Below are positions 35,857-44,614 of a DNA stretch of 64,000 nt, piece by piece. The stretch comes from Polaribacter sp. HaHaR_3_91. GTDB taxonomy: Bacteria; Bacteroidota; Bacteroidia; Flavobacteriales; Flavobacteriaceae. The translations under genes and the position numbers were made by a program. Position 1 is the stretch's first letter, and the number at the start of each line of letters is the position of its first letter. The DNA is taken from the NCBI RefSeq assembly GCF_019278525.1, contig NZ_CP058986.1, positions 310,001-374,000 on the forward strand, given 5' to 3'. The notes beneath the pieces were generated by a model. It made no database searches. It was not told the DNA's origin and worked only from the letters and a program-made list of their open reading frames with translations.

Positions 35857-35864
35857 TAAGTTTG
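35857..35864 (+). promoter_or_regulatory. TAnnTTTG promoter box before the aldehyde dehydrogenase gene
   Basis: TAAGTTTG, about 108 bases upstream of the start codon; the implied leader would overlap the remnant at 35875. Confidence 0.4.
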
Positions 35865-35877
35865 CCTATTGGCTTTA

Positions 35878-35967
35878 ACCACCAATACCACTAGGACGAA
35901 AGAAGTACGGAAGTTCACCATGATTTTCTCTTACTTCTTCATTAAAAATACCACTAACTAATAAAAT
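35878..35967 (-). pseudogene. C-terminal remnant of an unrecognised protein
   Basis: On the minus strand a frame without start reads 'GIFNEEVRENHGELPYFFRP' then Ser-Gly-Ile-Gly-Gly and stop. The composition is clearly protein-like and more GC-rich than the surroundings. No intact gene is attached; upstream it meets a stop within the leader of the dehydrogenase gene. It is probably the last piece of a deleted gene. I do not recognise the family. Confidence 0.4.
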
Positions 35968-35972
35968 ATATT

Positions 35973-37412
35973 ATGCAGCAATTTCAACAATTTATCAACG
36001 GAAAATTTGTAAAATCGACTTCAGCAGAAGTAACAGAAGTTTTAAATCCTTGTACAGAAGAAGTTCTTTCTACCATACCACACGGTAGTATAGAAGATGC
36101 TAATAATGCATTAGATGCCGCTCAAAATGCGCATCATGCTTGGAAATCTCTTCCTGCAATTCAAAGAGCCAATTATTTAAATAAAATGGCAGACGTTATT
36201 CGTGAAAACAGAATATTTTTAGCCAAAACTTTAGCTTCAGAGCAAGCAAAAGTAATTGGTTTGGCACAAGTAGAAATAGATGTTACCGCAGATTATTTTG
36301 ATTATTATTCAGGTTTTGCAAGAAGAATAGAAGGAGAAATTATACAAAGTGACCGTAGTAAAGAACATATCTTTTTACACAAGGCCCCAATTGGAGTAGC
36401 TGTAGGTATTTTACCTTGGAACTGGCCATTTTTTGTTATGGCAAGAAAAGTAGCAGCATCTTTAATTACAGGAAATACTTGCGTAATTAAACCAAGTTGT
36501 ATTGCCCCAAATACCATAATGGAATGGGCTAAAATGATTCAAAAAATTGAATTGCCAGCAGGTGTTTTAAATATAGTTTGTGGTTCTGGTCCTATTGTTG
36601 GAAATGCTTTAAGTAAGAGTCCTACAACGGGTATTATCAGTTTAACGGGTAGTGTTTTTGCGGGGCAAAAAGTTATGGAAGCAGCCTCTGCAAACATTAC
36701 AAAGGTTTCTTTAGAGTTAGGTGGTAAAGCACCGGCAATTGTTTGTGCAGATGCTAATTTAGAATTGGCTGTTAATGCGATTGTTACTTCTAGAATTACT
36801 TATAGCGGACAAATATGTAATTGTGCAGAACGTGTGTATGTAGAAGAATCTATTCACGACCAATTTTTAGAAATGGTAACTGCTAAAATGAAAGCGGTAA
36901 CAGTAGCAGATGCTTTTTCTGATGACAATCCAGATATGAGTGCTTTGGTTTCTAAAGATCAATTAGATAAAGTATCTGAAATGGTAGAATTTGCCAAAAA
37001 AGAAGGTGCAGAAGTATTGGTTGGAGGATCTAGATCTCCACAATTTAATAAAGGGTATTTTTATCAACCTACTTTGTTAACCAATATAAGACAAGACATG
37101 CAAATTATGCAAGAAGAAGTATTTGGTCCTGTTTTACCAGTGATGAAATTTAGTACTTTGGATGAAGCTATTGCCTTGGCAAATGATTCAGAATTTGGAT
37201 TAACATCCTCTATCTTCTCCGAAAACTTTAACAAAGTAATGCATGCTGCAGAAGAATTACAATACGGAGAAACGTATATTAATAGAGAGCATTTTGAAGC
37301 TATTCAAGGTTTCCATGCAGGTTGGAAAAAATCTGGTTTAGGTGGTGCAGATGGTAAACATGGTATGGAAGAATATCTTCAAACTAAAGTTGTGTATGCA
37401 CAATACAGATAA
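35973..37412 (+). CDS. NAD(P)-dependent aldehyde dehydrogenase, probable lactaldehyde dehydrogenase
   Basis: Oxidises an aldehyde to the acid in the cytoplasm. In a fucose or rhamnose pathway the substrate would be L-lactaldehyde from the aldolase step. Family landmarks: 'ILPWNWPFFVMARKVA' (cofactor site, near 148), 'SLTGSVFAGQKV', catalytic Glu in 'VSLELGGKAPAI' near 250, nucleophile Cys in 'YSGQICNCAERVYV' near 284 and 'EEVFGPVLPVMKF'. Length 479 aa, the usual size for AldA-like enzymes. It is followed by a terminator, then the mutarotase gene. Confidence 0.9.
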   Translation: MQQFQQFINGKFVKSTSAEVTEVLNPCTEEVLSTIPHGSIEDANNALDAAQNAHHAWKSLPAIQRANYLNKMADVIRENRIFLAKTLASEQAKVIGLAQVEIDVTADYFDYYSGFARRIEGEIIQSDRSKEHIFLHKAPIGVAVGILPWNWPFFVMARKVAASLITGNTCVIKPSCIAPNTIMEWAKMIQKIELPAGVLNIVCGSGPIVGNALSKSPTTGIISLTGSVFAGQKVMEAASANITKVSLELGGKAPAIVCADANLELAVNAIVTSRITYSGQICNCAERVYVEESIHDQFLEMVTAKMKAVTVADAFSDDNPDMSALVSKDQLDKVSEMVEFAKKEGAEVLVGGSRSPQFNKGYFYQPTLLTNIRQDMQIMQEEVFGPVLPVMKFSTLDEAIALANDSEFGLTSSIFSENFNKVMHAAEELQYGETYINREHFEAIQGFHAGWKKSGLGGADGKHGMEEYLQTKVVYAQYR

Positions 37413-37433
37413 AATAGTTTAAATACAGCTAGG

Positions 37434-37490
37434 AAGCACTTTTAATTTTTAGAAATTTACTGATTTCGATTTATTAAAAGTGCTTTTTTT
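37434..37490 (+). terminator. terminator after the aldehyde dehydrogenase gene
   Basis: Stem AGCACTTTTAAT / ATTAAAAGTGCT with a 26-base loop and seven T after it. Transcription of the mutarotase gene may therefore need its own promoter or readthrough. Confidence 0.75.
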
Positions 37491-37534
37491 ATAACAGTTT
37501 ATGGGATTCGTAATTATGAAAATTTATAAATAAA

Positions 37535-37864
37535 ATGACAAAATATTGTTTCGCTTTAGATTTAAAAGATGATGAAAAACTAATTTCAGAGTACAAAAAA
37601 TATCATCAAGAAATTTGGCCAGAAATCACAAAAAGTATCGTTGATGCAGGTATTTTAAACCTAGAAATTTTTAATGTACACAATCGGTTATTTATGATCA
37701 TGGAGGTGGATGCTTCTTTTTCTTTTGAAGAGAAAGATAAACTTGATAAGAACAATGTAAAAGTACAAGAATGGGAAGTGCTCATGTGGAAATACCAAAA
37801 AGGTCTTCCGATGGCTAAAAAAGGGGAGAAGTGGGTTTTAATGGATAGAATATATCAGTTGTAG
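37535..37864 (+). CDS. RhaM-family L-fucose/L-rhamnose mutarotase
   Basis: Small cytoplasmic protein that interconverts alpha and beta anomers of a deoxy sugar, feeding the isomerase. At 109 aa it fits the RhaM/COG3254 fold. The motif 'SEYKKYHQEIWPEITKSIVD' holds the conserved Tyr/His pair, and 'NLEIFNVHNRLFMIMEVD' and 'VQEWEVLMWKYQKGLP' match the later strands. Family members in Bacteroidota are often linked to fucose rather than rhamnose genes; here fucI supports fucose. Confidence 0.87.
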   Translation: MTKYCFALDLKDDEKLISEYKKYHQEIWPEITKSIVDAGILNLEIFNVHNRLFMIMEVDASFSFEEKDKLDKNNVKVQEWEVLMWKYQKGLPMAKKGEKWVLMDRIYQL

Positions 37865-37884
37865 AAATAAGTATTTAAAAGGTA

Positions 37885-37897
37885 CGAGCGAGACGCT
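37885..37897. repeat. short GC-rich hairpin (GAGCG-AGA-CGCTC)
   Basis: A GC-rich palindrome in AT-rich DNA just after the mutarotase stop. Similar short hairpins are scattered in this group; no T-tract follows. Confidence 0.35.
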
Positions 37898-37933
37898 CGC
37901 ATTAGCTTTCAAAATGTGAATATTGAATAAAAA

Positions 37934-37962
37934 AAACCTCAACTTTTACAGTTGAGGTTTAT
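37934..37962. terminator. bidirectional terminator between convergent genes
   Basis: Stem AAACCTCAAC / GTTGAGGTTT with a 7-base loop, between the mutarotase (+) and the NagB fusion (-), with A and T runs on the two sides. Confidence 0.8.
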
Positions 37963-38004
37963 AATTTGATTCTTTTTTATTTTGGTATTAAAGTAATAGA
38001 TTTT

Positions 38005-39933
38005 CTAATAATGCCATCTTACAAATGCTTCCATAGCTGCGTAATGAGATAAACCTAATTGGTCATATAATTCTGCAGTTTCTCTATTTCTGTCTTCTGC
38101 ACGTTGCCAAAATTCTCTACTATCTGCTCCTTGAAAAACAACTCCGTCTTTTTGAGATTGATGTTTGAAAATTCCTTTTCTTTTTTCTAAAACTTGGTCT
38201 GGTCCCATTGGTACTGCCATTTCTATTTCATCAATTCCCCATTCTTGCCATGCACCTCTGTACAACCAAACCCAACAGTCTTTCATAAACTTTTTAGGTT
38301 TTAGTTCTCTAACAGCTGCAAAAATGGCATCTAAACATACTTTATGAGTTCCGTGTGGATCTGCTAAATCTCCAGCTGCATAAATTTGATGCGGCTTAAT
38401 TTTTTCAATCAAGTCTGCTGTTATTTGTACATCTCCAACTCCAATTGGATTCTTTTTTATCGCTCCAGTTTCATAGAACGGTAATTCCATAAAGTGAATT
38501 TGAGTATCTGGTAAACCTATAAAATGACTGGCTGCCCTTGCTTCTCCTTTTCTAATTAACCCTTTAATGTATCTAACTTCTGGTGTATCTATTTCACTCG
38601 CTTTCTTGTTCTTTAAAAAGTCTGCAGCTTTCTTGTATATTGCATTGGCTTCAGAATTATCAATTCCAAATTTATCATTATAATCACACACAAAACTTGC
38701 AAAACGTAATGCTTCATCATCTGCAACGGCAATATTACCAGAGGTTTGGTATCCAATATGTACTTCATGTCCTTGCTCGTGTAATCGCTTAAAAGTACCA
38801 CCCATACTAATAACATCATCATCTGGATGCGGACTAAAAATTAAGACACGTTTTTTAGCTGGTTCTGCTCTTTCTGGTCGTTTACTATCGTCTGCATTTG
38901 GTTTTCCACCTGGCCAACCGGTAATAGTATTTTGTAATTTGTTAAATATTTTTATGTTGATATCATACGCAGGACCTGAGTCTGCTAACAAATCACTCAT
39001 TCCATTTTCTATGTAATCAGCATCTGTTAACATTAAAATTGGTTTCTTCAAATAAAGGGCTAAACTTAAAACGGCTTTTCTAGTAAGCGTATCCGTCCAA
39101 ACTACTTTTTCTACCAACCAAGGTGTATTGATTCTTGTTAATTTAGAAGCTGCTGCTTGGTCTAAAATAAAAGTTGCATTTCTGTGCTCTTGCAAGTAAG
39201 AGGCTGGTACTAAGCTAGTAATTTCATCTTCTACAGAAGCTTTTATAATATTAGATTTGCTTTCTCCCCAAGCCATTAAAATGACTTTTTTAGCTTCCAT
39301 TATTTTTTTAACACCTAGAGTAATTGCAGTTCTTGGTGTGTTTTCTAAACCAGAAAAATCTCCACTAGCTGCTACTCTTGTAATGTGGTCTAAGGCAACC
39401 AACCTTGTTTTAGAATTTTGAAGCGATCCAGATTCGTTAAAACCAATATGACCATTTCCTCCAATTCCTAAAATTTGCAAATCAATACCACCTAAAGCTT
39501 CAATTTTTGCTTCATATTGATCACAATAATCTCTTATAGCTGCTTTTGATAATGTTCCGTCTGGTACATGACAGTTTTCTGGTAAAATATCTATGTGATT
39601 AAACAATTGTTCTTGCATAAAACGCACATAACTATTTATAGAATCTGGTTCCATTGGGTAATATTCATCTAAATTAAAAGACACTACGTTCTTAAAACTT
39701 AAACCTTCTTCTTTGTGTAATCTTACCAATTCTGCATACAATCCTTTCGGTGAAGAACCTGTTGCTAAACCTAAAATACAAGGTTGTCTTTGCGATTGTT
39801 TTACCTTAATAAGACTTGCAATTTCTTGTGCAATTGATTTTGAGGCTGATGTAGAATCTTCATAAACGATAGTTCCGATATTTTCGAATCTTTTTTCGAA
39901 ACCTGTCGCTTTGTCTATAGTACTTTTTAACAT
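38005..39933 (-). CDS. glucosamine-6-phosphate deaminase-like domain fused to PIG-L/LmbE-type deacetylase domain
   Basis: Residues about 20-265 are a NagB-type isomerase/deaminase: 'LGLATGSSPKGLYAEL', 'SFNLDEYYPM', 'QILGIGGNGHIGFNESGS' with the catalytic Asp/His/Glu region. Residues about 360-640 are a PIG-L/LmbE Zn-dependent deacetylase: 'IFSPHPDDDVISMGGT' (ligands His-x-x-Asp-Asp) and 'DLADPHGTHKVCLDAI'. Bacteroidota often carry this 640-residue fusion annotated as NagB. It would deaminate glucosamine-6-phosphate to fructose-6-phosphate, with the second domain removing N-acetyl groups from a related sugar. Expressed with the transporter gene 32 bases upstream. N-acetylhexosamine use is the likely role. 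Confidence 0.87.
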   Translation of the reverse strand: MLKSTIDKATGFEKRFENIGTIVYEDSTSASKSIAQEIASLIKVKQSQRQPCILGLATGSSPKGLYAELVRLHKEEGLSFKNVVSFNLDEYYPMEPDSINSYVRFMQEQLFNHIDILPENCHVPDGTLSKAAIRDYCDQYEAKIEALGGIDLQILGIGGNGHIGFNESGSLQNSKTRLVALDHITRVAASGDFSGLENTPRTAITLGVKKIMEAKKVILMAWGESKSNIIKASVEDEITSLVPASYLQEHRNATFILDQAAASKLTRINTPWLVEKVVWTDTLTRKAVLSLALYLKKPILMLTDADYIENGMSDLLADSGPAYDINIKIFNKLQNTITGWPGGKPNADDSKRPERAEPAKKRVLIFSPHPDDDVISMGGTFKRLHEQGHEVHIGYQTSGNIAVADDEALRFASFVCDYNDKFGIDNSEANAIYKKAADFLKNKKASEIDTPEVRYIKGLIRKGEARAASHFIGLPDTQIHFMELPFYETGAIKKNPIGVGDVQITADLIEKIKPHQIYAAGDLADPHGTHKVCLDAIFAAVRELKPKKFMKDCWVWLYRGAWQEWGIDEIEMAVPMGPDQVLEKRKGIFKHQSQKDGVVFQGADSREFWQRAEDRNRETAELYDQLGLSHYAAMEAFVRWHY

Positions 39934-39965
39934 AATATGTAGTTTGTTAGGTTTGAATTTTATAA

Positions 39966-41285
39966 TTATTTACTCCAGCTTTTTATTTTATGTCCCCAAA
40001 CGGCGAATAACAAAACAATAGCATAACAAGGTATTAAGATCCAATAGCTGCCCGTTGCTGCAGTTGCTAATGCATCTGCTTCTTGCAGGCCGTTGGTAAT
40101 TAATTCGTGTTTATTTGCTTCTACAATTCTACCATACAATGGTGGTATTATCGCTCCTCCAGAAATAGCCATAATTAAAAGTGCCGAAGCTGTTTTAGTA
40201 TGTTTACCTAAACCATCTAAAGTTAATGGCCAAATTGCTGGCCAAACTAATGCGTTAGAAACACCTAAAGCTGCAACAAATAAAACAGAGGTAAACCCTG
40301 AGGTAGATATTATAAGAACACTAAAAATAATACCTAAAATAGCACTAATAACAAGCGCTGTTTTTTGTTGTATATATTTAGGGATTAATAAGACACCTAA
40401 AGCGTAGGTTGCAACCATTGCCATTAAGGTGTATGTAGTAAAGAATTTTGCATCTGCAGCTGGTATGCCTAATGAAATTCCGTAAGCAATAATGGTATCT
40501 CCAGCAATTACTTCTGCACCAACATACACAAATAAAGCTAGAACCCCCATCCACAAATGTGGGTAGTGAAATATGGTTTTAGTTGATGAAGATTCTCCAT
40601 CTGTTAATGCATCTTCTTCTGTAGCTTCTACATTAGGTAATGCAGCTTTTCTAATTAGAAAAGCAAAAATGAATAAGACAACAGCCATTACAATATATGG
40701 TGTATGCACACTGTCTGCCATGGTATCTAAAAGAACATTTTTTTCATCAGCAGAAACGTTTCCTATTTTCTCGTTTACATCATCTATACCAGATAATAAT
40801 AACGCACCAAAAATGATAGAACCTAAAGCGCCTGCAACTTTATTTGCAATTCCCATCATTGCCATACGTTTTGCACCACTTTCAATAGGGCCCAAAATAG
40901 TAATATAAGGGTTGGCTGCAGTTTGGCAAATAGTCATTCCAATTCCTTGAATAAAAATAGCTAATAAAAACATCCAATAAGTACGTGCTTCGGCGGCGGG
41001 TATAAAAACCAATGCACCGATTGCCATAATTGCTAAACCTAATGATATACCATTTTTATAACCTGTTTTAGAAATGATGTAAGAGGCAGGTAATGCCATT
41101 ACTACAAATGAAATGTAAGATGCTGTAGCTACTAAATATGCCTGAGTTTCCGTAAGTTCATTAATGGTTTTCATGAATGGAATAAGCGCTCCGTTTATCC
41201 AGGTAACAAAACCGAAAATAGCGAAGAGTCCTCCAATGATCATAATTGGGACTAGGTTGTTTTGAGATTTAGTAGTCGTGCTCAT
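39966..41285 (-). CDS. MFS sugar transporter, FucP/NagP/GluP type
   Basis: Inner-membrane proton-sugar symporter with 12 hydrophobic segments. Family features: 'GGLFAIFGFVTWINGALIPF' in helix 1, 'AYLVATASYISFVVMALPAS' in helix 2, 'GIGMTICQTAANPYITILG' in helix 4, and 'GVSNALVWPAIWPLTLDGLG'. Members transport L-fucose (FucP), glucose/galactose (GluP) or N-acetylglucosamine (NagP). Between NagB-like and APH-kinase genes, an amino sugar is plausible; the nearby fuc genes make fucose the rival. I do not fix a symbol. Confidence 0.87.
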   Translation of the reverse strand: MSTTTKSQNNLVPIMIIGGLFAIFGFVTWINGALIPFMKTINELTETQAYLVATASYISFVVMALPASYIISKTGYKNGISLGLAIMAIGALVFIPAAEARTYWMFLLAIFIQGIGMTICQTAANPYITILGPIESGAKRMAMMGIANKVAGALGSIIFGALLLSGIDDVNEKIGNVSADEKNVLLDTMADSVHTPYIVMAVVLFIFAFLIRKAALPNVEATEEDALTDGESSSTKTIFHYPHLWMGVLALFVYVGAEVIAGDTIIAYGISLGIPAADAKFFTTYTLMAMVATYALGVLLIPKYIQQKTALVISAILGIIFSVLIISTSGFTSVLFVAALGVSNALVWPAIWPLTLDGLGKHTKTASALLIMAISGGAIIPPLYGRIVEANKHELITNGLQEADALATAATGSYWILIPCYAIVLLFAVWGHKIKSWSK

Positions 41286-41337
41286 AAGATTTAAATTAGT
41301 TTGTATTGTTTAATAGATTTCAAAGTTTGGAATTTAA

Positions 41338-42396
41338 TTATAATTTTTTGGAAAAACTCTCTATCAATTTAAATTGATTTTTTGCTCTGTCTAAATTATG
41401 ATCTTGGTAATTTGTTTTGTAATAAATATCATTGTTTAAATAGTCTGTTAAAAAACGCAATGCCATTATAAATATCATTGTTTTTGCGGCTAAGGGTAAA
41501 TATTTTAACTCTTTTTCTGTTAAGGTATCTTTTGTTTTTTCTAAAAACCCTTTTTCGTATGCTTTGTAATAGTCTAAATTGAATTCTACCTTAGACAAAT
41601 CTGTTTCATCTTCTGCGGCTGTGTTACAAATTGTTCTAATAGCATCGCCAAAATCATAATGAATTATACCTGGCATTACGGTGTCTGTATCTATCATACA
41701 AATGCCTTTGTTCTCTTGTGTAAATAGCGAATTAGATATTTTTGTATCGTTATGTGTAACTCTTATAGGAATTTCACCTGCATCTTTTAAGTTTTGAAGA
41801 ATATGCATTTCTTCCTTTAAATCTGTTACTATTTGTATGTAATCTGCTGCTTTTGTTAAGCGGATTTTAGAAGCACTTTGTATAGAAGAAGCATACTGCT
41901 TAAAGCGAAAAGCCATGTTATGAAAATTAGGAATTACATCTATTAATTGACTGCTGTCAAAATCTGATGTTAAGTTTAAGAAGTCTCCTAAAAGTTTTCC
42001 GCCTTCGTAGGCAATTTCTTTATCTTTTACAATTTCGTGTGTCACGCTATTGTCAATAAAAATCATCACATTCCAGAAATTTACACCTTCTTTGTGATAA
42101 TAAGAATTACTATTCTTTTCTTTTATAAAGCTTAAAACTGTCTTATTTAAGACTTCGTCTGAAGCGTTTGGATATTTGCTTCTAATATGATTACTCGTTA
42201 ATACTTTATTGTTTACCAACCCCGGAACATCTTTAAAAACAATTTGATTGATTCTTTGGAGTATGTAATTAGTATTGCCATCTGTTTTTATTAAAAAAGT
42301 ATCATTTATATGCCCAGAATTTAATTCTGAATGACTTTTATAATTAAATTGATGGTCGAACTCGTTAAAAATAGAGATAATCGTTTCTGTTTTCAT
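41338..42396 (-). CDS. APH-fold sugar kinase, N-acetylhexosamine 1-kinase-like
   Basis: Phosphotransferase of the aminoglycoside/choline kinase fold, cytoplasmic. The nucleotide-binding N-lobe begins 'NSGHINDTFLIKTDGNTNYI'. The catalytic loop 'IRVTHNDTKISNSLF' (Asp and Asn, near residues 214-222) and Mg loop 'CMIDTDTVMPG' near residue 233 are intact. NahK-type enzymes phosphorylate GlcNAc/GalNAc at C1 and AmgK acts on MurNAc. The adjacent sugar nucleotidyltransferase gene supports a kinase-then-nucleotidyltransfer route. One base separates it from the gene upstream, so both are probably one transcript. Confidence 0.82.
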   Translation of the reverse strand: MKTETIISIFNEFDHQFNYKSHSELNSGHINDTFLIKTDGNTNYILQRINQIVFKDVPGLVNNKVLTSNHIRSKYPNASDEVLNKTVLSFIKEKNSNSYYHKEGVNFWNVMIFIDNSVTHEIVKDKEIAYEGGKLLGDFLNLTSDFDSSQLIDVIPNFHNMAFRFKQYASSIQSASKIRLTKAADYIQIVTDLKEEMHILQNLKDAGEIPIRVTHNDTKISNSLFTQENKGICMIDTDTVMPGIIHYDFGDAIRTICNTAAEDETDLSKVEFNLDYYKAYEKGFLEKTKDTLTEKELKYLPLAAKTMIFIMALRFLTDYLNNDIYYKTNYQDHNLDRAKNQFKLIESFSKKL

Positions 42397-42397
42397 A

Positions 42398-43312
42398 TTA
42401 GTTCCATAATTTAGTTGGATACACTCCGCTTTCTTTCAGTTTGTTAATCTCTAATTGCGCTTTTTCCTTATCATCACTATAGGTAACTCCAAACCATTTA
42501 GAGTCTGATTCTAGTACTTTTACAGATGCTTTTTTAGACGCCAACATTGTATTCACAATGGTTGGTAAATAAAATTCTGCTTTTAAGTCTTCTTTCGTCT
42601 TTTCTAAGAAATCTAAAAATAGGGCATCTCCAAACTCAAAACATTTAGGAGTAAAACCCCAGAAGTTCATAGAAACAGTCGTATTTTCATCAATAGGAAC
42701 CATTTCTCCGTTATCATCTTCACTTTTTAGGATTCCGACTATTTTTTCAATTCTAACTCTTTCGGTAACATCAGTTAAAAAACCGTTTTCATCAACGGTA
42801 CATTCTCCTCTAGATACATAACCGTTTTCTGAAATTGTATTTTTTAAAGAATAAGCTACCATACTAAAATCATAACTATTTTTATCTGTATTTCTTAGCT
42901 GTTCTGCAATGGCAACAAAAGCTTGTCTGCTATAAAAATCGTCAGCATTTATAATGGCAAAATTTTCTTTTATTACATTTTTGGTCATTAATAAAGCGTG
43001 GCCTGTTCCCCAAGGTTTTACCCTTTTTGGATTTCTATATTTTTCAAGTACATTTTCTAATTCTTGAAATACATATTCTACGGCTATTTTACCTGCTAAT
43101 TTTGTGTTGTAAATATTTTTAAATTCTTTTTCGAATGTTTTACGGATGATAAAAACTACTTTACCAAAACCAGCATGAACTGCATCATAAAGAGAAAAAT
43201 CTATAATAGTATCTCCTTCTTTGGTAAAACTGTCCATTTGTTTTAATCCGCCGTAACGACTTCCCATTCCTGCTGCTAAAATAACTAGTGTAGGTTTATT
43301 TTTCTCACTCAT
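42398..43312 (-). CDS. sugar-1-phosphate nucleotidyltransferase
   Basis: Transfers a nucleoside monophosphate to a sugar-1-phosphate. I choose the ATG at 43312 ('MSEKNKPTLVILAAG'), because the frame upstream of it runs into the divergent regulatory region. The signature 'LVILAAGMGSRYGGLKQMD' and metal-binding 'FAIINADDFYSRQ' are clear. It lacks a C-terminal left-handed helix, so it is a single-domain enzyme. It precedes the sugar kinase by one base; together they resemble the AmgK-MurU or NahK-based salvage pairs. The actual sugar is unknown. Confidence 0.85.
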   Translation of the reverse strand: MSEKNKPTLVILAAGMGSRYGGLKQMDSFTKEGDTIIDFSLYDAVHAGFGKVVFIIRKTFEKEFKNIYNTKLAGKIAVEYVFQELENVLEKYRNPKRVKPWGTGHALLMTKNVIKENFAIINADDFYSRQAFVAIAEQLRNTDKNSYDFSMVAYSLKNTISENGYVSRGECTVDENGFLTDVTERVRIEKIVGILKSEDDNGEMVPIDENTTVSMNFWGFTPKCFEFGDALFLDFLEKTKEDLKAEFYLPTIVNTMLASKKASVKVLESDSKWFGVTYSDDKEKAQLEINKLKESGVYPTKLWN

Positions 43313-43421
43313 AATTAGTTGATATTTAGTCAGTATTATTGTTTTTATTATGTTACAATGCTTTCTGATTGAAACAAAAATATATATATTATTTTGTGTT
43401 ACCAAGAGAATAGTAATAAAA

Positions 43422-43435
43422 TGTGCTCGAACACA
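43422..43435. promoter_or_regulatory. LacI-type operator candidate
   Basis: TGTGCTCGAACACA is palindromic except one pair and has a central CpG, as typical for LacI/GalR operators. It lies between the divergent nucleotidyltransferase and LacI genes. Confidence 0.6.
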
Positions 43436-43455
43436 ATTATTGAAACAAAAAGGTA

Positions 43456-43463
43456 TATATTTG
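43456..43463 (+). promoter_or_regulatory. TAnnTTTG promoter box before the LacI-type gene
   Basis: TATATTTG ends 5 bases before the ATG at 43469, so the transcript would start at or next to the start codon and be leaderless or nearly so. The operator overlaps the upstream promoter element. Confidence 0.45.
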
Positions 43464-43468
43464 CTTTG

Positions 43469-44506
43469 ATGAAGAAATATACTATTAAAAATATTGCAGA
43501 ATTAGCAGGTGTATCTAAAGGAACGGTAGATAGAGTTATTCATAAAAGAGGCAAAGTATCTGCATTAGCTTTAGAAAAGGTAACTGCTGTTTTAAATGAA
43601 ATAGACTACAAGCCAAATTTGCTTGCCCGAAGTCTAAAAAACACCAAAGATTACCACATTTGTGTTGTTTTACCAGATTATACTAAAGATGCTTTTTGGT
43701 TGCCATGTTATGAAGGTATTGTAGCAGCAGTAAATGAGTTTGCATCTTTTGGTGTTTTTATAGAGCCTTTCTTTTTTCATCCTAATAATGTACATTCTTT
43801 TGTAGAGGTTAATAATAAAGTATTAGAATTATCGCCAGATGCAGTTTTATTGGCGCCTTTATTTTATAAGGAAACAGTAGGTATTATTAATAAATATGCC
43901 CTTAAAAATATTATTGTTAGCAAATTTAACAACCAATTAGAAATTGAAAATACTAAGAATTTTGTTGGTCAAGATTTATTTAAAAGTGGAAGAATAGCTG
44001 CAGGTTTGCTACAAATGATCATCAAAAAAAATGCTACGATAGATATTATTCATGTCGATGAAGATTTTAATAATTCTATTCACATGCAGGAAAAGGAGAA
44101 AGGTTTCAGAGATTATTTTGATGAAATACAAAATTCTGATTATAAAATTGTAACCCATAATTCTAAACAATCTGACCTAGCAAATAATTTAGATTCTATA
44201 TTTTCTGATTCTTTTACTTCGGACGCTATTTTTGTGACCACGTCTAAAGTTTATGAAGTTGCGGAATTTATTAAAAGTAAAAATTTGAATAATGTAAAAC
44301 TGATTGGCTATGATTTATTGGAAGAGAATATTCAATATTTAAAAGAGAACGTTATAGATTTCTTAATCCATCAAAACCCTAAAAAACAAGTGTATTTAGG
44401 TCTGAATTATTTAGTTGATTTCTTTCTTTTTAATAAAGAAATACCTGCTAAAAGCTTATTGCCTATAGATATTATTACGAGCGAGAATATAGAAACGTAT
44501 TTATAA
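43469..44506 (+). CDS. LacI/GalR-family transcriptional regulator
   Basis: DNA-binding domain at residues 1-58: 'KNIAELAGVSKGTVDRVIHK' is a classic LacI helix-turn-helix followed by the hinge 'KPNLLARSLKN'. Residues 60-345 form the periplasmic-binding-like sensor ('ICVVLPDYTKDAFWLPCYEG'). The ATG at 43469 is chosen over an earlier one because it begins the helix-turn-helix directly. Divergent from the kinase/nucleotidyltransferase/transporter/NagB series, with an operator-like palindrome between them; it is probably their regulator and its own. Confidence 0.9.
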   Translation: MKKYTIKNIAELAGVSKGTVDRVIHKRGKVSALALEKVTAVLNEIDYKPNLLARSLKNTKDYHICVVLPDYTKDAFWLPCYEGIVAAVNEFASFGVFIEPFFFHPNNVHSFVEVNNKVLELSPDAVLLAPLFYKETVGIINKYALKNIIVSKFNNQLEIENTKNFVGQDLFKSGRIAAGLLQMIIKKNATIDIIHVDEDFNNSIHMQEKEKGFRDYFDEIQNSDYKIVTHNSKQSDLANNLDSIFSDSFTSDAIFVTTSKVYEVAEFIKSKNLNNVKLIGYDLLEENIQYLKENVIDFLIHQNPKKQVYLGLNYLVDFFLFNKEIPAKSLLPIDIITSENIETYL

Positions 44507-44614
44507 CTTAAAAAGCACTAAAAGAAAATCAATCTTTGTATGGATTGCTTATTCTAAAAGTGCTCTATACCTTTAATAAGTACTACTATTTTAAACAAAC
44601 TCGTGTAAATACTA

